A DNA stretch of 64,000 nt from Hyunsoonleella aestuarii (GTDB lineage Bacteria > Bacteroidota > Bacteroidia > Flavobacteriales > Flavobacteriaceae). Shown one piece after another: positions 18,914 through 27,346 of the stretch. The stretch covers positions 1,454,001 through 1,518,000 of the forward strand of contig NZ_VAWB01000001.1 in the NCBI RefSeq assembly GCF_006148925.1. Direction: 5' to 3'. The notes beneath the pieces were generated by a model. The model was not told the origin of the DNA, made no database searches, and saw only the letters and a list, made by a program, of their open reading frames with translations. Each line of letters begins with the position of its first letter. Position 1 is the stretch's first letter. The position numbers were made by a program, and so were the translations under genes.

Positions 18914-20369
18914 TTGGGATGGAGATTTTAAAACTGGTTAGGTTATTTGTTAAATCGAGGTCAATTTGTCCATGGTGTTTTTCCAAAATGGTCTTGGTAT
19001 AATACAATCCAATACCATAGCCTTTAATGTCGTGTGTATTCCCTTTAGGGATTCTGTAGAACTTCTCGAAAATTCTATTTTTATGCTCTCTCTTTAGAGT
19101 TGTGCCATTGTCTGAAATCCAGATTTCTACTCTATCTTTGGTTTGTTTAAGTTCAACAGAAATAATCTCACCACCATATTTTACGGCATTGTCGAGTATG
19201 TTATTTAGTGCATTTTCAAAATGAAATGGGTCTGCGTCAATAATAATAGAATCATTTTTAAAATTGAAAAGAAACCTTTTCTCTGTATGCTGCACTTTGT
19301 AACGATTCACAATATTATCCAGAAGGGTTGAGATGTTTAAAGGTTCCTTGTTAAAATTTAAAGATTCACTATCTAATGAGGCTGTCTCAAGCAGTTTTTC
19401 AACCATTACATTTAATTTCGAAAGTTGCTCTGAGGACTTGTTTACATACTTTTTCGTTTTTTCCTTATCATCAATAACATTAAAATCACTAATACTTTCT
19501 AAAGCAACCCCAATAGTAGCAATTGGTGTTTTAAACTCATGGGTGATGTTACTAATTAAATCATTTTTAACTTCGGCAAGTTGTTTCTGTTGCTGAATAA
19601 TTTTTAATAGATATAAGAGACACCCGATAACGGCAAATACTAAGAATGTTGAAATTAAAATAGTACTTAAGCCTTGTTTTAAAATAATATGGGTTGCATC
19701 TGGGTAGAAAATCTCTAGGCGCTCATCATGTTTCAAGAAAGTAGATTTAGATTCTGCATGTAACACATTTGGCTCTATTGTTTCAGAACCAAATGTGTTA
19801 TACAGGCTATCCCCTTTAAAATGTTTTAAGGTAAAAGCAATATCTAGATGTTTTCTATTAAGCTCTTTTTTAACCAAAGGCTGTAACTTTTTAAAATCTA
19901 AGCTGTCATTTTTTATTGAAATAAAAATGGAGGTAATCCCCTTTAAAAGTTTGATGCTGTCCGACGCCTTTTTACCACGAATAACTTTAATTTTCGATAT
20001 GTGGTTCTGTTCTTTTCTTGCAGAAAAACCATTACTAGAATCGGTTATTTGTGTGAATCCAGAAATGCCTTTATCTCGAAGTTTTTTATATTTAACTTCA
20101 ATATTTTTTAATAATGAATCACGTTCAAAAAAATCTTTTTCATGTTTTAGAATAACACTATCTGTTTCAATAATTGTCATTTCATTCGATTCAGCAAGAT
20201 CCGCATAATAAGTATCTAAAGCGTTATCCAGACTTACCTGAACTTGGCTAATAAAATACTGCTTATTAAATAAGTAGTTTTTGTAATTCCAATAGGCTTG
20301 TGCAGCAATAGTTATAACAATCGTTGTAACTATTAAGTACAGCAACCATTTGTATTTTTTATCATTCAT
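18906..20369 (-). CDS. Membrane sensor histidine kinase
   Basis: From ATG 20369 (MNDKKYKWLLYL) the protein is 487 residues. TM1 is near residues 7-27, a periplasmic sensor region of about 190 residues follows, then TM2 (ILISTFLVFAVIGCLLYLL). The H-box SNITHEFKTPIATIG is near residue 275, the N-box ENALNNILDNAVKYGG and the G-boxes WISDNG and GYGIGLYYTKTILEKHHG follow. An in-frame ATG 48 bp upstream would add 16 residues, but the shorter form puts the TM helix at the usual place. Co-transcribed with the response regulator (8-bp overlap). The signal is unknown; the divergent genes suggest envelope or metal/peptide sensing. Confidence 0.92.
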   Translation of the reverse strand: MNDKKYKWLLYLIVTTIVITIAAQAYWNYKNYLFNKQYFISQVQVSLDNALDTYYADLAESNEMTIIETDSVILKHEKDFFERDSLLKNIEVKYKKLRDKGISGFTQITDSSNGFSARKEQNHISKIKVIRGKKASDSIKLLKGITSIFISIKNDSLDFKKLQPLVKKELNRKHLDIAFTLKHFKGDSLYNTFGSETIEPNVLHAESKSTFLKHDERLEIFYPDATHIILKQGLSTILISTFLVFAVIGCLLYLLKIIQQQKQLAEVKNDLISNITHEFKTPIATIGVALESISDFNVIDDKEKTKKYVNKSSEQLSKLNVMVEKLLETASLDSESLNFNKEPLNISTLLDNIVNRYKVQHTEKRFLFNFKNDSIIIDADPFHFENALNNILDNAVKYGGEIISVELKQTKDRVEIWISDNGTTLKREHKNRIFEKFYRIPKGNTHDIKGYGIGLYYTKTILEKHHGQIDLDLTNNLTSFKISIPNV

Positions 20370-20409
20370 TTGTTCAAAAGTAAATGTTAAATGGCAATAA
20401 AACCAATCG

Positions 20410-20435
20410 GTTAACACACGTTAACACTAGTTAAC
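20410..20435. promoter_or_regulatory. Triple GTTAAC direct repeat, 10-bp period: probable response-regulator operator
   Basis: GTTAAC occurs at 20410-20415, 20420-20425 and 20430-20435, exactly one helical turn apart, with partly conserved spacers (ACAC, ACTA). The third copy overlaps where a -33 element of the GLPGLI promoter would be. OmpR-type regulators bind direct repeats with about one-turn spacing, and the adjacent divergent gene pair encodes one. Confidence 0.65.
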
Positions 20436-20457
20436 TGTATTCGTATAATATACTTGT

Positions 20458-20465
20458 CATATTTG
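20458..20465 (+). promoter_or_regulatory. Candidate -7 element of the first GLPGLI gene
   Basis: CATATTTG, one base off TAnnTTTG, 31 bp before the start at 20497. There is no TTG at the -33 position; the third GTTAAC hexamer ends 22 bp upstream instead, as expected for an activator-dependent promoter. Confidence 0.45.
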
Positions 20466-20496
20466 TAGCTTATTAATCAAAAAACGAATATTAATT

Positions 20497-21318
20497 ATGC
20501 AGAAACATTATTTAAGTGCCCTGTTATTACTTTTTTCAACAATTGGTCTAGCACAAAATTTTCAAGGGGTTGCGACGTATAAATCTCATAGAAAAGTAGA
20601 TTTAAAGTTGGATGATAAAAACGTAAATGAAGAGATGCAGGAACAAATTCAAGCGCAACTGCGAAGACAATTTCAGCAGGAATATACCTTAACCTTCAAC
20701 AAAAATGAATCACTTTATAAACAAGAAGAAAAGTTAGAGGCTCCTAATCCAATTCAATCTGGGATGCAAATTAAGATTTCTCAAGGTTCTGATATTATGT
20801 ATAAAAATCTAAAGGAGAATAGGTACACTAACAAAAATGAGATTTTTGGCAAAGTGTTTTTAATAAAGGATTCTTTAAACAAAAGAAAGTGGAAGCTGGT
20901 TAACGAAACAAAGAATATTGGTGATTATACCTGCTTTAAAGCCGAATTCTCAGATGATTACACCACCCAAACATTAACAAGTGATGGAGGGGTTGAAGAG
21001 GTTACAAAGCCTAGAACTACTAGCATCTGGTATACGCCACAAATCCCAATTAATAATGGGCCTGCGGACTATTTTGGGCTTCCAGGTTTAATTTTAGAAG
21101 TTAATGATGGTGATTTAACATTGGTGTGTAGTAAAATTGTATTAAATCCAAAAGAAGAGGTTCAAATTACCGAGCCAACCAAAGGAAAGGAGGTTTCCCA
21201 GGAAGAGTTTGATGAGATTAGAGATAAAAAATCTGAGGAAATGATGGAGCAATTTAGATCAAGACGAGGGAGTGGTGATGGAGATGGAGACCGTGTAATG
21301 ATAAGGATTGGAGGTTAA
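20497..21318 (+). CDS. GLPGLI family protein (first copy)
   Basis: A 273-residue exported protein: signal peptide QKHYLSALLLLFSTIGLAQ, then the family body (NFQGVATYKSHRKVDLKL, EYTLTFNKNESLYKQEEKL) and the name-giving motif in ADYFGLPGLILEVNDG near residue 188. The C-terminus is rich in Gly, Asp and Arg. The family is specific to Bacteroidota, commonly sits beside TonB-dependent receptors and has no established function. It is followed by a second and a decayed third copy and then such a receptor. Confidence 0.92.
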   Translation: MQKHYLSALLLLFSTIGLAQNFQGVATYKSHRKVDLKLDDKNVNEEMQEQIQAQLRRQFQQEYTLTFNKNESLYKQEEKLEAPNPIQSGMQIKISQGSDIMYKNLKENRYTNKNEIFGKVFLIKDSLNKRKWKLVNETKNIGDYTCFKAEFSDDYTTQTLTSDGGVEEVTKPRTTSIWYTPQIPINNGPADYFGLPGLILEVNDGDLTLVCSKIVLNPKEEVQITEPTKGKEVSQEEFDEIRDKKSEEMMEQFRSRRGSGDGDGDRVMIRIGG

Positions 21319-21336
21319 TTTTTACTGAGGCCTATT

Positions 21337-21372
21337 TTTTGTTTAAAAAAACCGTATATTTGTTAAACAAAA
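21337..21372 (+). promoter_or_regulatory. Internal promoter with 10-bp inverted repeat before the second GLPGLI gene
   Basis: TATATTTG at 21355-21362 is an exact TAnnTTTG match, 27 bp before the start at 21389. It is framed by perfect inverted arms TTTTGTTTAA (21337-21346) and TTAAACAAAA (21363-21372), which could be an operator over the promoter or a weak hairpin. The core TGTTTAA/TTAAACA resembles the upstream GTTAAC hexamers. Confidence 0.45.
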
Positions 21373-21388
21373 ATTTAAATACTTCATT

Positions 21389-22255
21389 ATGAAATGTGTT
21401 AAACCTAATTTGTTTGTTCTTTGTTTAAGTTTATTTTTCACTTACAGTATTGGAGCACAAGATTTTCAAGGAAGAGCAGAATATGTATATAAAGCAAAGA
21501 TGAATCTTGGTAGTTGGGGTGCAAAAATGAGTCAAGAACAGAAGAAACAAATAGCGGCAAGATTAAAAAACAGATTAGAAAAGACCTATATTTTATCATT
21601 CAACAAAGAAGAATCTATTTACAGGGAATTTGAAAAGTTAGATGCTATGTCTGGGGCGACAGATTCTTGGGGAAAAAATTTCACTCCTGGTCACCAGTAT
21701 AAAAATGTTAAGACCAATTCGTTCGTACAAAATCAAGAATTATATGGTAAGCGTTTTTTAATTAAAGACGAATTGTTGAAAATCGATTGGAAAATGGAAA
21801 CTGAAACAAAGCAAATAGGAAACTATATGTGTTTCAAGGCCATAACTAGAATACCATCATCGTTATTATCCTTTTGGGAGTTTTCATGGAGTGAGTTAAG
21901 AAGTCAGTCCAAAAAAGAAGAATCGGAAAAAGAGGGCTCTGAAAATGAATCTCCCGAAAAAGACGAAGACAAAGTAGAAGAGATTCAAATGACCGAAATT
22001 GTAGCTTGGTACACACCGCAAATACCAGTAAGTCAAGGCCCCTCAGAATTTTGGGGGTTGCCAGGTTTAATTTTAGAATTAAGCATTGGAGATACTACGA
22101 TGTTGTGTTCAAAGATTGTTATTAATCCTAAAGAGAAGACAAAAATAGAAGCTCCTGATAAAGGTGACGTGGTTACAAAAAAGGAATACAAAAAAATCGT
22201 TTTTAAAAAAATGAATGAATTTAGAGGAAGCTATTCAGGCAGAAGAAGATCTTAA
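21389..22255 (+). CDS. GLPGLI family protein (second copy)
   Basis: A 288-residue paralogue of the preceding gene. Signal peptide ends near SIGAQ; the body starts DFQGRAEYVYKAKMNLGSWG, with LEKTYILSFNKEESIYREFE and the motif SEFWGLPGLILELSIGD near residue 223. A Glu/Lys/Ser-rich insert (about residues 172-200) replaces a shorter loop in the first copy. Same partner genes and probably the same role. Function not known. Confidence 0.92.
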   Translation: MKCVKPNLFVLCLSLFFTYSIGAQDFQGRAEYVYKAKMNLGSWGAKMSQEQKKQIAARLKNRLEKTYILSFNKEESIYREFEKLDAMSGATDSWGKNFTPGHQYKNVKTNSFVQNQELYGKRFLIKDELLKIDWKMETETKQIGNYMCFKAITRIPSSLLSFWEFSWSELRSQSKKEESEKEGSENESPEKDEDKVEEIQMTEIVAWYTPQIPVSQGPSEFWGLPGLILELSIGDTTMLCSKIVINPKEKTKIEAPDKGDVVTKKEYKKIVFKKMNEFRGSYSGRRRS

Positions 22256-22352
22256 ATTGTGATTTAACTTATTAAGGAATAGAGATTAAACTTAAAGTTA
22301 CTATCGTGGTCTAAAAAAGAATAATCAACTTTTTAAACACCGTCCTCTAATT

Positions 22353-22562
22353 ATGAAAACTTTAGCTTTAAAGTTAGCAGCCCGTTTAATCTTTATACCA
22401 TCATCACTAAAAGTAAACGCACAAGAATTTCAAGGCAAAGCGTATTATTTTTCTAAAACAACATTGGATATGAGTCGTTTTAGTAGAGGTCGTCAATTGT
22501 CTGAGCGGTAAAAAAAACAAATGGCAGAGCGTTTTAAGTCTTGGTTAGAAAAGACCACATAA
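22353..22562 (+). pseudogene. Decayed, truncated third GLPGLI gene
   Basis: From ATG 22353 the frame reads a signal-like start, then AQEFQGKAYYFSKTTLDMSR, matching the AQDFQGRAEYVYKAKMNL start of the neighbour. A stop (TAA 22509) interrupts it, after which the same frame resumes KKQMAERFKSWLEKTT, matching KKQIAARLKNRLEKTY, until TAA at 22560. The remaining 200 or so residues, including the GLPGLI motif, are absent. So it is the 5' end of a third tandem copy, killed by one nonsense change plus a deletion. It occupies most of the 348-bp gap before the TonB-dependent receptor. Confidence 0.85.
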
Positions 22563-22603
22563 TTAAATCAATCAATCAATCAAAATAAAACAAAAATTAA
22601 ATA

Positions 22604-25360
22604 ATGAAGCAGCTAATTTTTATTCTAATACTTGTTCTTGCCAATCTTTCCATGGCTCAGGTAAAACTTCAAGGTGTTGTTAAGGATAGTATTGGAAACC
22701 CATTAGAATTGGCGAATGTTATTGCCATTAATAAAGAAACTAAAGCTTTGGAGTCTTATGGAATCACAAATAATGAAGGGCGATACAAGTTAAATTTATC
22801 TATAAACACCTCCTATAGTTTGCAAGTGAGTTATATAGGAATGAAAACCTATACCGCTGCAGTAAATACACAAGAGGTAGATATGACTAAAGATGTTTCT
22901 TTGGTGGCCGATAATGCTTTGGAAGCCATAGAACTCACTTATGAAATGCCTGTAACAGTAAAGGGTGATACGTTGGTTTATAATGCCGATTCTTTTAAAA
23001 CAGGGACAGAGCGAAAACTGGAAGATGTTTTAGAAAAATTACCAGGTGTCGAAATAAATGATGAAGGACAAGTAGAAGTAGAAGGTAAGGTTGTGAATAA
23101 ACTCATGGTTAATGGGAAAGATTTTTTTGATGGGGATACCAAATTAGCAACAAAAAATATTCCTTCTAATGCGGTCGATAAAGTTCAAGTATTAAGAAAT
23201 TATTCAGAAGTCAGCCAATTAAGTGGAGTTACTAACAACCAAGATAATGTGGCCTTAAATATAAAATTGAAAGAAGGCAAGGAGAACTTTTGGTTTGGTA
23301 ATGTAACTGCTGGGGCAGGTACATCTCCAGATGATGAGTTGTATCTCGCACAACCAAAACTCTTTTATTACAGTCCTAAATTCAGTTTAAACTTTATTGG
23401 CGATTTAAATAATACTGGAGAGTTGGCATTGACACGACGTGATATTAGAGGTTTTGGTGGCGGTTTTAGATCACCTAGCAGAAGCAGTGGGACTTCAATT
23501 AATCTAGGTGATAATGGTCTTAATTTCTTAACGTCCCAAAATAATGCGCTAGAAATTAAAAATAAATTGGCTGCTACCAATTTCAGCTATTCTCCAAACA
23601 AAGCTCTCGATATTAGTGGTTTTGCTATATATAACAGTAGTCGTATTTTATCCAGAGAATCTAGTTTTGTGCAATATACGGACCCAGATTTAGGTATACC
23701 AGATGAAGCTACAGACCAAAGTAGTAAAGAACGTTCTAATCAAGGTTTGTTAAAGATAAGTGCTTCCTACAAACCCAACATAAATAATCAATTAGATTAT
23801 GATATTTTAGGGCGGTTTTCAGATGATACCCAACGGCAATCTTTATTTTCTTCAATAGTTGGAAGTACCACCCAGTTAGATGAAGTTACACCATATAGTA
23901 TCAATCAGAACTTCAATTATTACTACACATTTGACGAAAACAATATTTTTGCTTTTGAAGCGCAGCATTTGCTAAAAAATGAAGACCCTTTCTATAATGC
24001 ACTGCTAACAAATGACCCTGCTAACAATGATGAATTAAACCCCAATGATAGAGATGCTTTTGATACAACTGCTGAGGCAATAGGTTTTAATAGGTCCTTA
24101 GATAATTACGATTTAGGACAGAATAGACTGGTAAAATCTAACCAATTGGATGCTAAATTAGATTACTATAATATTTTGAATGCAAAAAGCAACATCAACT
24201 TTACTTTAGGAACTATTTTAAGCAAACAGGATTTTAATTCCAATATGTTTCAGTTTTTAGATGCTAATGGAACACAATTTAATCCCACGCCAAGTCTTAC
24301 TAACCCCGATGGTGATTTGTTAAGTGCTCAAAATGACACCGAATACAACTTTAGCGACATTTATTTAGGCGCGCATTATACCTTAAAAGCTGGCAAGTTT
24401 AACATAATTCCTGGGTTTTCATTGCACGCTTACGGAAATAAAAACACCCAATTTGGCGAAACTTATGAGGATAATTTTTTCCGATTCCTTCCAGATTTTG
24501 AAACACGCATTCAATTTAAAAAGAGTGAAAGTTTAACCTTGCGTTATAGGATGTTAAATCAGTTTACAGATGTTACCAGACTAGCAGAAGGCTTAGTGTT
24601 TAATAACTTTAATAGTATTCAATTTGGGGAGCCAGAATTACAAAATGCCCTATCACATAATGTGAGTTTATTTTATAGTAGTTTTAATCTTTTTAACTAT
24701 ACCAATGTGTTTGCTAGACTTTCTTATAATAAGAATATCGACCAAATTAGAGGCTTAACGAATTTCGAAAATGTGATTAGAACGAGCACCTTTTTCAATT
24801 CTGCTTTTGCAGACGAAAGTGTCTCGGCCAATGGACGAGTACAGCGTACATTTGGAAAGTTGCGAGCGAGTCTTTCTGCCGATTTTAGTTACAGCAAAAA
24901 CAATCAGTTTATTCAAGGGCAGCAATCTTTAAATGAACGTTTTGTGCAGAGTTATAGACCCGAGTTGCGCACTAATTTTAGGGATGCGCCAAATGTAAGG
25001 TTACGATACAGATATAGTATTTCCGATAACAATCAAGGGTCAAGATCTACAAAATATACAACCAATTCTCCTTCAATTAATTTTGATGCCTATATCTGGA
25101 AATCCCTAACATTTAGAACCGATTATGCTTACACCAATCAAGATGATGGCATAAACCCCTCACAGTCCTTCGAGACCTGGGATGCATCCTTAGCGTACCG
25201 CAAAGACCAAGATTCCAAATGGGAATACGAACTTAAAGCAACTAACTTGTTAGATATCGACTCACGCTTAAGAAACAATGCTACGAACATTTCTGTATTT
25301 AGCTCCGAAACGTTTATTCAGCCGCGGTTTGTAACGTTTAGAATTCGTTATGAGATTTAG
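22604..25360 (+). CDS. TonB-dependent receptor-like outer-membrane protein
   Basis: A 918-residue protein with signal peptide (KQLIFILILVLANLSMAQ), a carboxypeptidase-regulatory domain (VKLQGVVKDSIGNPLELANV, about residues 20-105), a plug-like segment (VKGDTLVYNADSFKTGTERK, EDVLEKLPGVEINDEGQVEV, VNGKDFFDGDT) and a long beta-barrel ending in VTFRIRYEI. This is the outer-membrane beta-barrel type usually found next to GLPGLI genes. A likely role is import of a peptide, siderophore or metal complex; the ligand is not predictable. It may be read from the GLPGLI promoters, so may be controlled by the divergent two-component system. Confidence 0.88.
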   Translation: MKQLIFILILVLANLSMAQVKLQGVVKDSIGNPLELANVIAINKETKALESYGITNNEGRYKLNLSINTSYSLQVSYIGMKTYTAAVNTQEVDMTKDVSLVADNALEAIELTYEMPVTVKGDTLVYNADSFKTGTERKLEDVLEKLPGVEINDEGQVEVEGKVVNKLMVNGKDFFDGDTKLATKNIPSNAVDKVQVLRNYSEVSQLSGVTNNQDNVALNIKLKEGKENFWFGNVTAGAGTSPDDELYLAQPKLFYYSPKFSLNFIGDLNNTGELALTRRDIRGFGGGFRSPSRSSGTSINLGDNGLNFLTSQNNALEIKNKLAATNFSYSPNKALDISGFAIYNSSRILSRESSFVQYTDPDLGIPDEATDQSSKERSNQGLLKISASYKPNINNQLDYDILGRFSDDTQRQSLFSSIVGSTTQLDEVTPYSINQNFNYYYTFDENNIFAFEAQHLLKNEDPFYNALLTNDPANNDELNPNDRDAFDTTAEAIGFNRSLDNYDLGQNRLVKSNQLDAKLDYYNILNAKSNINFTLGTILSKQDFNSNMFQFLDANGTQFNPTPSLTNPDGDLLSAQNDTEYNFSDIYLGAHYTLKAGKFNIIPGFSLHAYGNKNTQFGETYEDNFFRFLPDFETRIQFKKSESLTLRYRMLNQFTDVTRLAEGLVFNNFNSIQFGEPELQNALSHNVSLFYSSFNLFNYTNVFARLSYNKNIDQIRGLTNFENVIRTSTFFNSAFADESVSANGRVQRTFGKLRASLSADFSYSKNNQFIQGQQSLNERFVQSYRPELRTNFRDAPNVRLRYRYSISDNNQGSRSTKYTTNSPSINFDAYIWKSLTFRTDYAYTNQDDGINPSQSFETWDASLAYRKDQDSKWEYELKATNLLDIDSRLRNNATNISVFSSETFIQPRFVTFRIRYEI

Positions 25361-25457
25361 GTGTTCGTTTCTTGAATGATTTGACGTCGTTTTAATGATT
25401 TATAACAAACGACACGAAGCTAGAGGAAAATTATTACAAATTCAAGTCGGTTTAAAT

Positions 25458-25489
25458 AAAAAAGACCACAATATGACGTGGTCTTTTTT
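25458..25489. terminator. Bidirectional terminator between the TonB-receptor gene and metK
   Basis: GACCAC (25464-25469) pairs with GTGGTC (25478-25483), extended by six A (25458-25463) facing six T (25484-25489). It can end transcription from both converging genes. Confidence 0.85.
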
Positions 25490-25510
25490 ACGAGTTTATA
25501 ATGTATTTAT

Positions 25511-26764
25511 TTAAAGCGCAAAAGCTTCTTTTACTTTATCAACATAATCTAACTTTTCCCAAGTGAATAGCTCAACTTCTAGGGTTTTGCTTTCGCCATT
25601 AGGTTGGCTAAATGTTTTAGAAACTGTTCGGTTAGTTCTTCCCATGTGCCCATAAGCAGCTGTTTCGCTATACATTGGAGAACGTAATTTTAAACGTTCC
25701 TCGATCGCAAATGGTCGCATATCGAAAATTTTAGAAACTTTTTCAGCAATTTCGCCATCGGTCATATTAAACGAGCAAGTACCATAAGTATCTACAAAAA
25801 TACCCATAGGTTCTACAACGCCAATGGCATAACTAACTTGCACCAAAATCTCATCGGCAACACCTGCAGCAACCAAGTTTTTAGCAATATGGCGCGTGGC
25901 ATAAGCCGCACTTCTGTCTACTTTACTTGGGTCTTTACCAGAGAAAGCTCCACCGCCATGGGCGCCTTTACCACCGTAAGTATCTACAATAATTTTACGT
26001 CCTGTTAAACCGGTATCGCCATGCGGCCCACCAATTACAAACTTGCCAGTTGGGTTGATATGATATTTTATGTCATTATTAAACAATACCTTTATGCTCT
26101 TTGGAAGTTTAGCAACTACCCTTGGTATTAAAATATCAACAATATCCTTTCTTATTTTAGCAAGCATGGTGTCATCATCTGCAAAATCATCATGCTGTGT
26201 AGAGACCACTATGGCGTCGATACGTTGTGGGATATTATCATCACTATATTCAATAGTTACTTGGCTTTTAGAGTCTGGTCTTAAGTAAGTAATATCTTTA
26301 TTCTCTCGACGTAACTCGGCAAGTTCTATTAAAATGCGATGCGATAAATCTAAGGCAAGCGGCATAAAGTTTTCGGTTTCATTAGTCGCGTAACCAAACA
26401 TCATTCCTTGGTCGCCAGCACCTTGCTCTTCTTTGCTGCCACGATCTACACCTTGATTAATATCTTCAGATTGCTCATGTATTGCCGAAAATACACCACA
26501 AGAATTACCATCGAACATATATTCTCCTTTGGTATAACCAATTTTGTTAATAGTGTCTCTTGCAATTTTTTGAACATCCAAATATGTATGTGATTTTACT
26601 TCTCCTGCAAGAACCACTTGACCTGTTGTAACCAAAGTTTCGCAAGCTACTTTAGAATCGGCGTCGAAAGCCAAAAAATTATCTATCAAAGCGTCACTAA
26701 TTTGATCTGCTACTTTATCTGGGTGTCCTTCAGAAACACTTTCCGACGTAAATAAATAAGCCAT
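25511..26764 (-). CDS. metK: S-adenosylmethionine synthetase (methionine adenosyltransferase)
   Basis: A 417-residue enzyme making SAM from methionine and ATP. The N-terminus has [20 protein letters not shown], with [11 protein letters not shown] (signature 1 hexapeptide region) and [19 protein letters not shown] (glycine-rich loop and KVDRS). Length is slightly above the E. coli form (384), as usual in Bacteroidota. A SAM-II-like riboswitch lies in its 5' leader, so the product of the enzyme likely represses it. Confidence 0.97.
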   Translation of the reverse strand: MAYLFTSESVSEGHPDKVADQISDALIDNFLAFDADSKVACETLVTTGQVVLAGEVKSHTYLDVQKIARDTINKIGYTKGEYMFDGNSCGVFSAIHEQSEDINQGVDRGSKEEQGAGDQGMMFGYATNETENFMPLALDLSHRILIELAELRRENKDITYLRPDSKSQVTIEYSDDNIPQRIDAIVVSTQHDDFADDDTMLAKIRKDIVDILIPRVVAKLPKSIKVLFNNDIKYHINPTGKFVIGGPHGDTGLTGRKIIVDTYGGKGAHGGGAFSGKDPSKVDRSAAYATRHIAKNLVAAGVADEILVQVSYAIGVVEPMGIFVDTYGTCSFNMTDGEIAEKVSKIFDMRPFAIEERLKLRSPMYSETAAYGHMGRTNRTVSKTFSQPNGESKTLEVELFTWEKLDYVDKVKEAFAL

Positions 26765-26814
26765 TTATCTAATATTTAATTTTTGAGATTTGACGAGAGC
26801 GTCTCAGGAAGTTT

Positions 26815-26868
26815 ACACTGCCTTTAGCATTTTTTCTTGAGGTTGCAATCAGTCAAATCTGTCCTCTT
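26815..26868 (-). promoter_or_regulatory. SAM-II-like riboswitch upstream of metK
   Basis: Read on the minus strand: P1 5' arm GAGG (26866-26863), the loop core GATTTGACTGATTGCAA, P1 3' arm CCTC (26842-26839), an A-rich linker, then TGCTAAAGG (ending at 26821). The SAM-II consensus I know has P1, GATTTAACCGTATTGCAA in the loop, then an A-rich linker and GCTAAAAAGG forming the H-type pseudoknot; order and spacing agree. The element lies about 50 nt before the metK start codon and after a good -7 element. Between it and the start codon, GAGACG and GACGAGAG-like sequences could form the regulatory hairpin. Confidence 0.78.
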
Positions 26869-26881
26869 TTATTAATCTTGG

Positions 26882-26889
26882 CAAAAGTA
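26882..26889 (-). promoter_or_regulatory. Candidate -7 element of metK
   Basis: On the minus strand this reads TACTTTTG, an exact TAnnTTTG match. The predicted start of transcription is about 10 nt before the riboswitch P1 arm, so the riboswitch would be at the very 5' end of the mRNA. Confidence 0.55.
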
Positions 26890-26938
26890 AAAAAATAAAA
26901 GAATATGAATGCCCATTTTTCTTTTTTTCAAAAAAGAA

Positions 26939-26969
26939 TTGGTGGGTCAAAAATATTTACGAATATTTG
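26939..26969 (+). promoter_or_regulatory. Promoter of the ilv operon
   Basis: TTG (26939-26941), 20 bp, then AATATTTG (26962-26969), one base off TAnnTTTG. The predicted start of transcription is only a few bases before the leader-peptide ATG at 26980. It is divergent from the metK promoter, about 70 bp away. Confidence 0.55.
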
Positions 26970-26979
26970 TAGTTTACAT

Positions 26980-27042
26980 ATGAAAAGACACATTTTAAAT
27001 ATCATTTCTGTAATTGTAATTGTGATTATTTCACAAGGCTAG
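26980..27042 (+). CDS. ilv leader peptide (Ile/Val-rich, 20 codons)
   Basis: The short frame ATG 26980 to TAG 27042 encodes a 20-residue peptide with the run ILNIISVIVIVII: seven Ile and three Val in 13 codons, including the uninterrupted block GTA ATT GTA ATT GTG ATT ATT (27010-27030). It ends just before the 5' arm of an antiterminator and 35 nt before a terminator. Such clusters of codons for the end products are the hallmark of ribosome-mediated attenuation of ilv operons. It is too short for usual gene finding and has no role other than sensing charged tRNA-Ile and tRNA-Val. Confidence 0.85.
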   Translation: MKRHILNIISVIVIVIISQG

Positions 27043-27104
27043 GGAAGGGTATATTAAAATTGAAAATAATTTAAAAGGCCTTCCTGAACCGGAGGGCTTT
27101 TTTT
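27043..27104 (+). terminator. ilv attenuator: terminator with competing antiterminator
   Basis: Terminator: GCCTTCC (27078-27084) pairs with GGAGGGC (27091-27097), 6-nt loop, seven T to 27104. Antiterminator: GGAAGG (27043-27048) is the perfect complement of CCTTCC (27079-27084), the 5' arm of the terminator. The leader stop codon abuts the GGAAGG arm, so a ribosome that finishes the leader covers it and allows termination, while one stalled at the Ile/Val codons leaves it free and promotes read-through. The 242 bp from 27105 to ilvD hold nothing else I recognise. Confidence 0.82.
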
Positions 27105-27346
27105 ATGGATTATTTTATCATTTTGGACATCATAAAAAATTTAGTTTAAACAATTGATAATAAGATATTTAAATAGGTTTTGAAGTAAGTGAATTTAACT
27201 AGAAAACTAAGATAGAAAACCGATTAAACCGTTAATGATTTAATTTCGAACCCAATTTAAGATTTTAAAGAGTTTTTGTTAAAATTCTTAAAAGCTAAAG
27301 AATAATAGTTACAAACGAGATAAAACATAAATTATCTGCAATAAAA

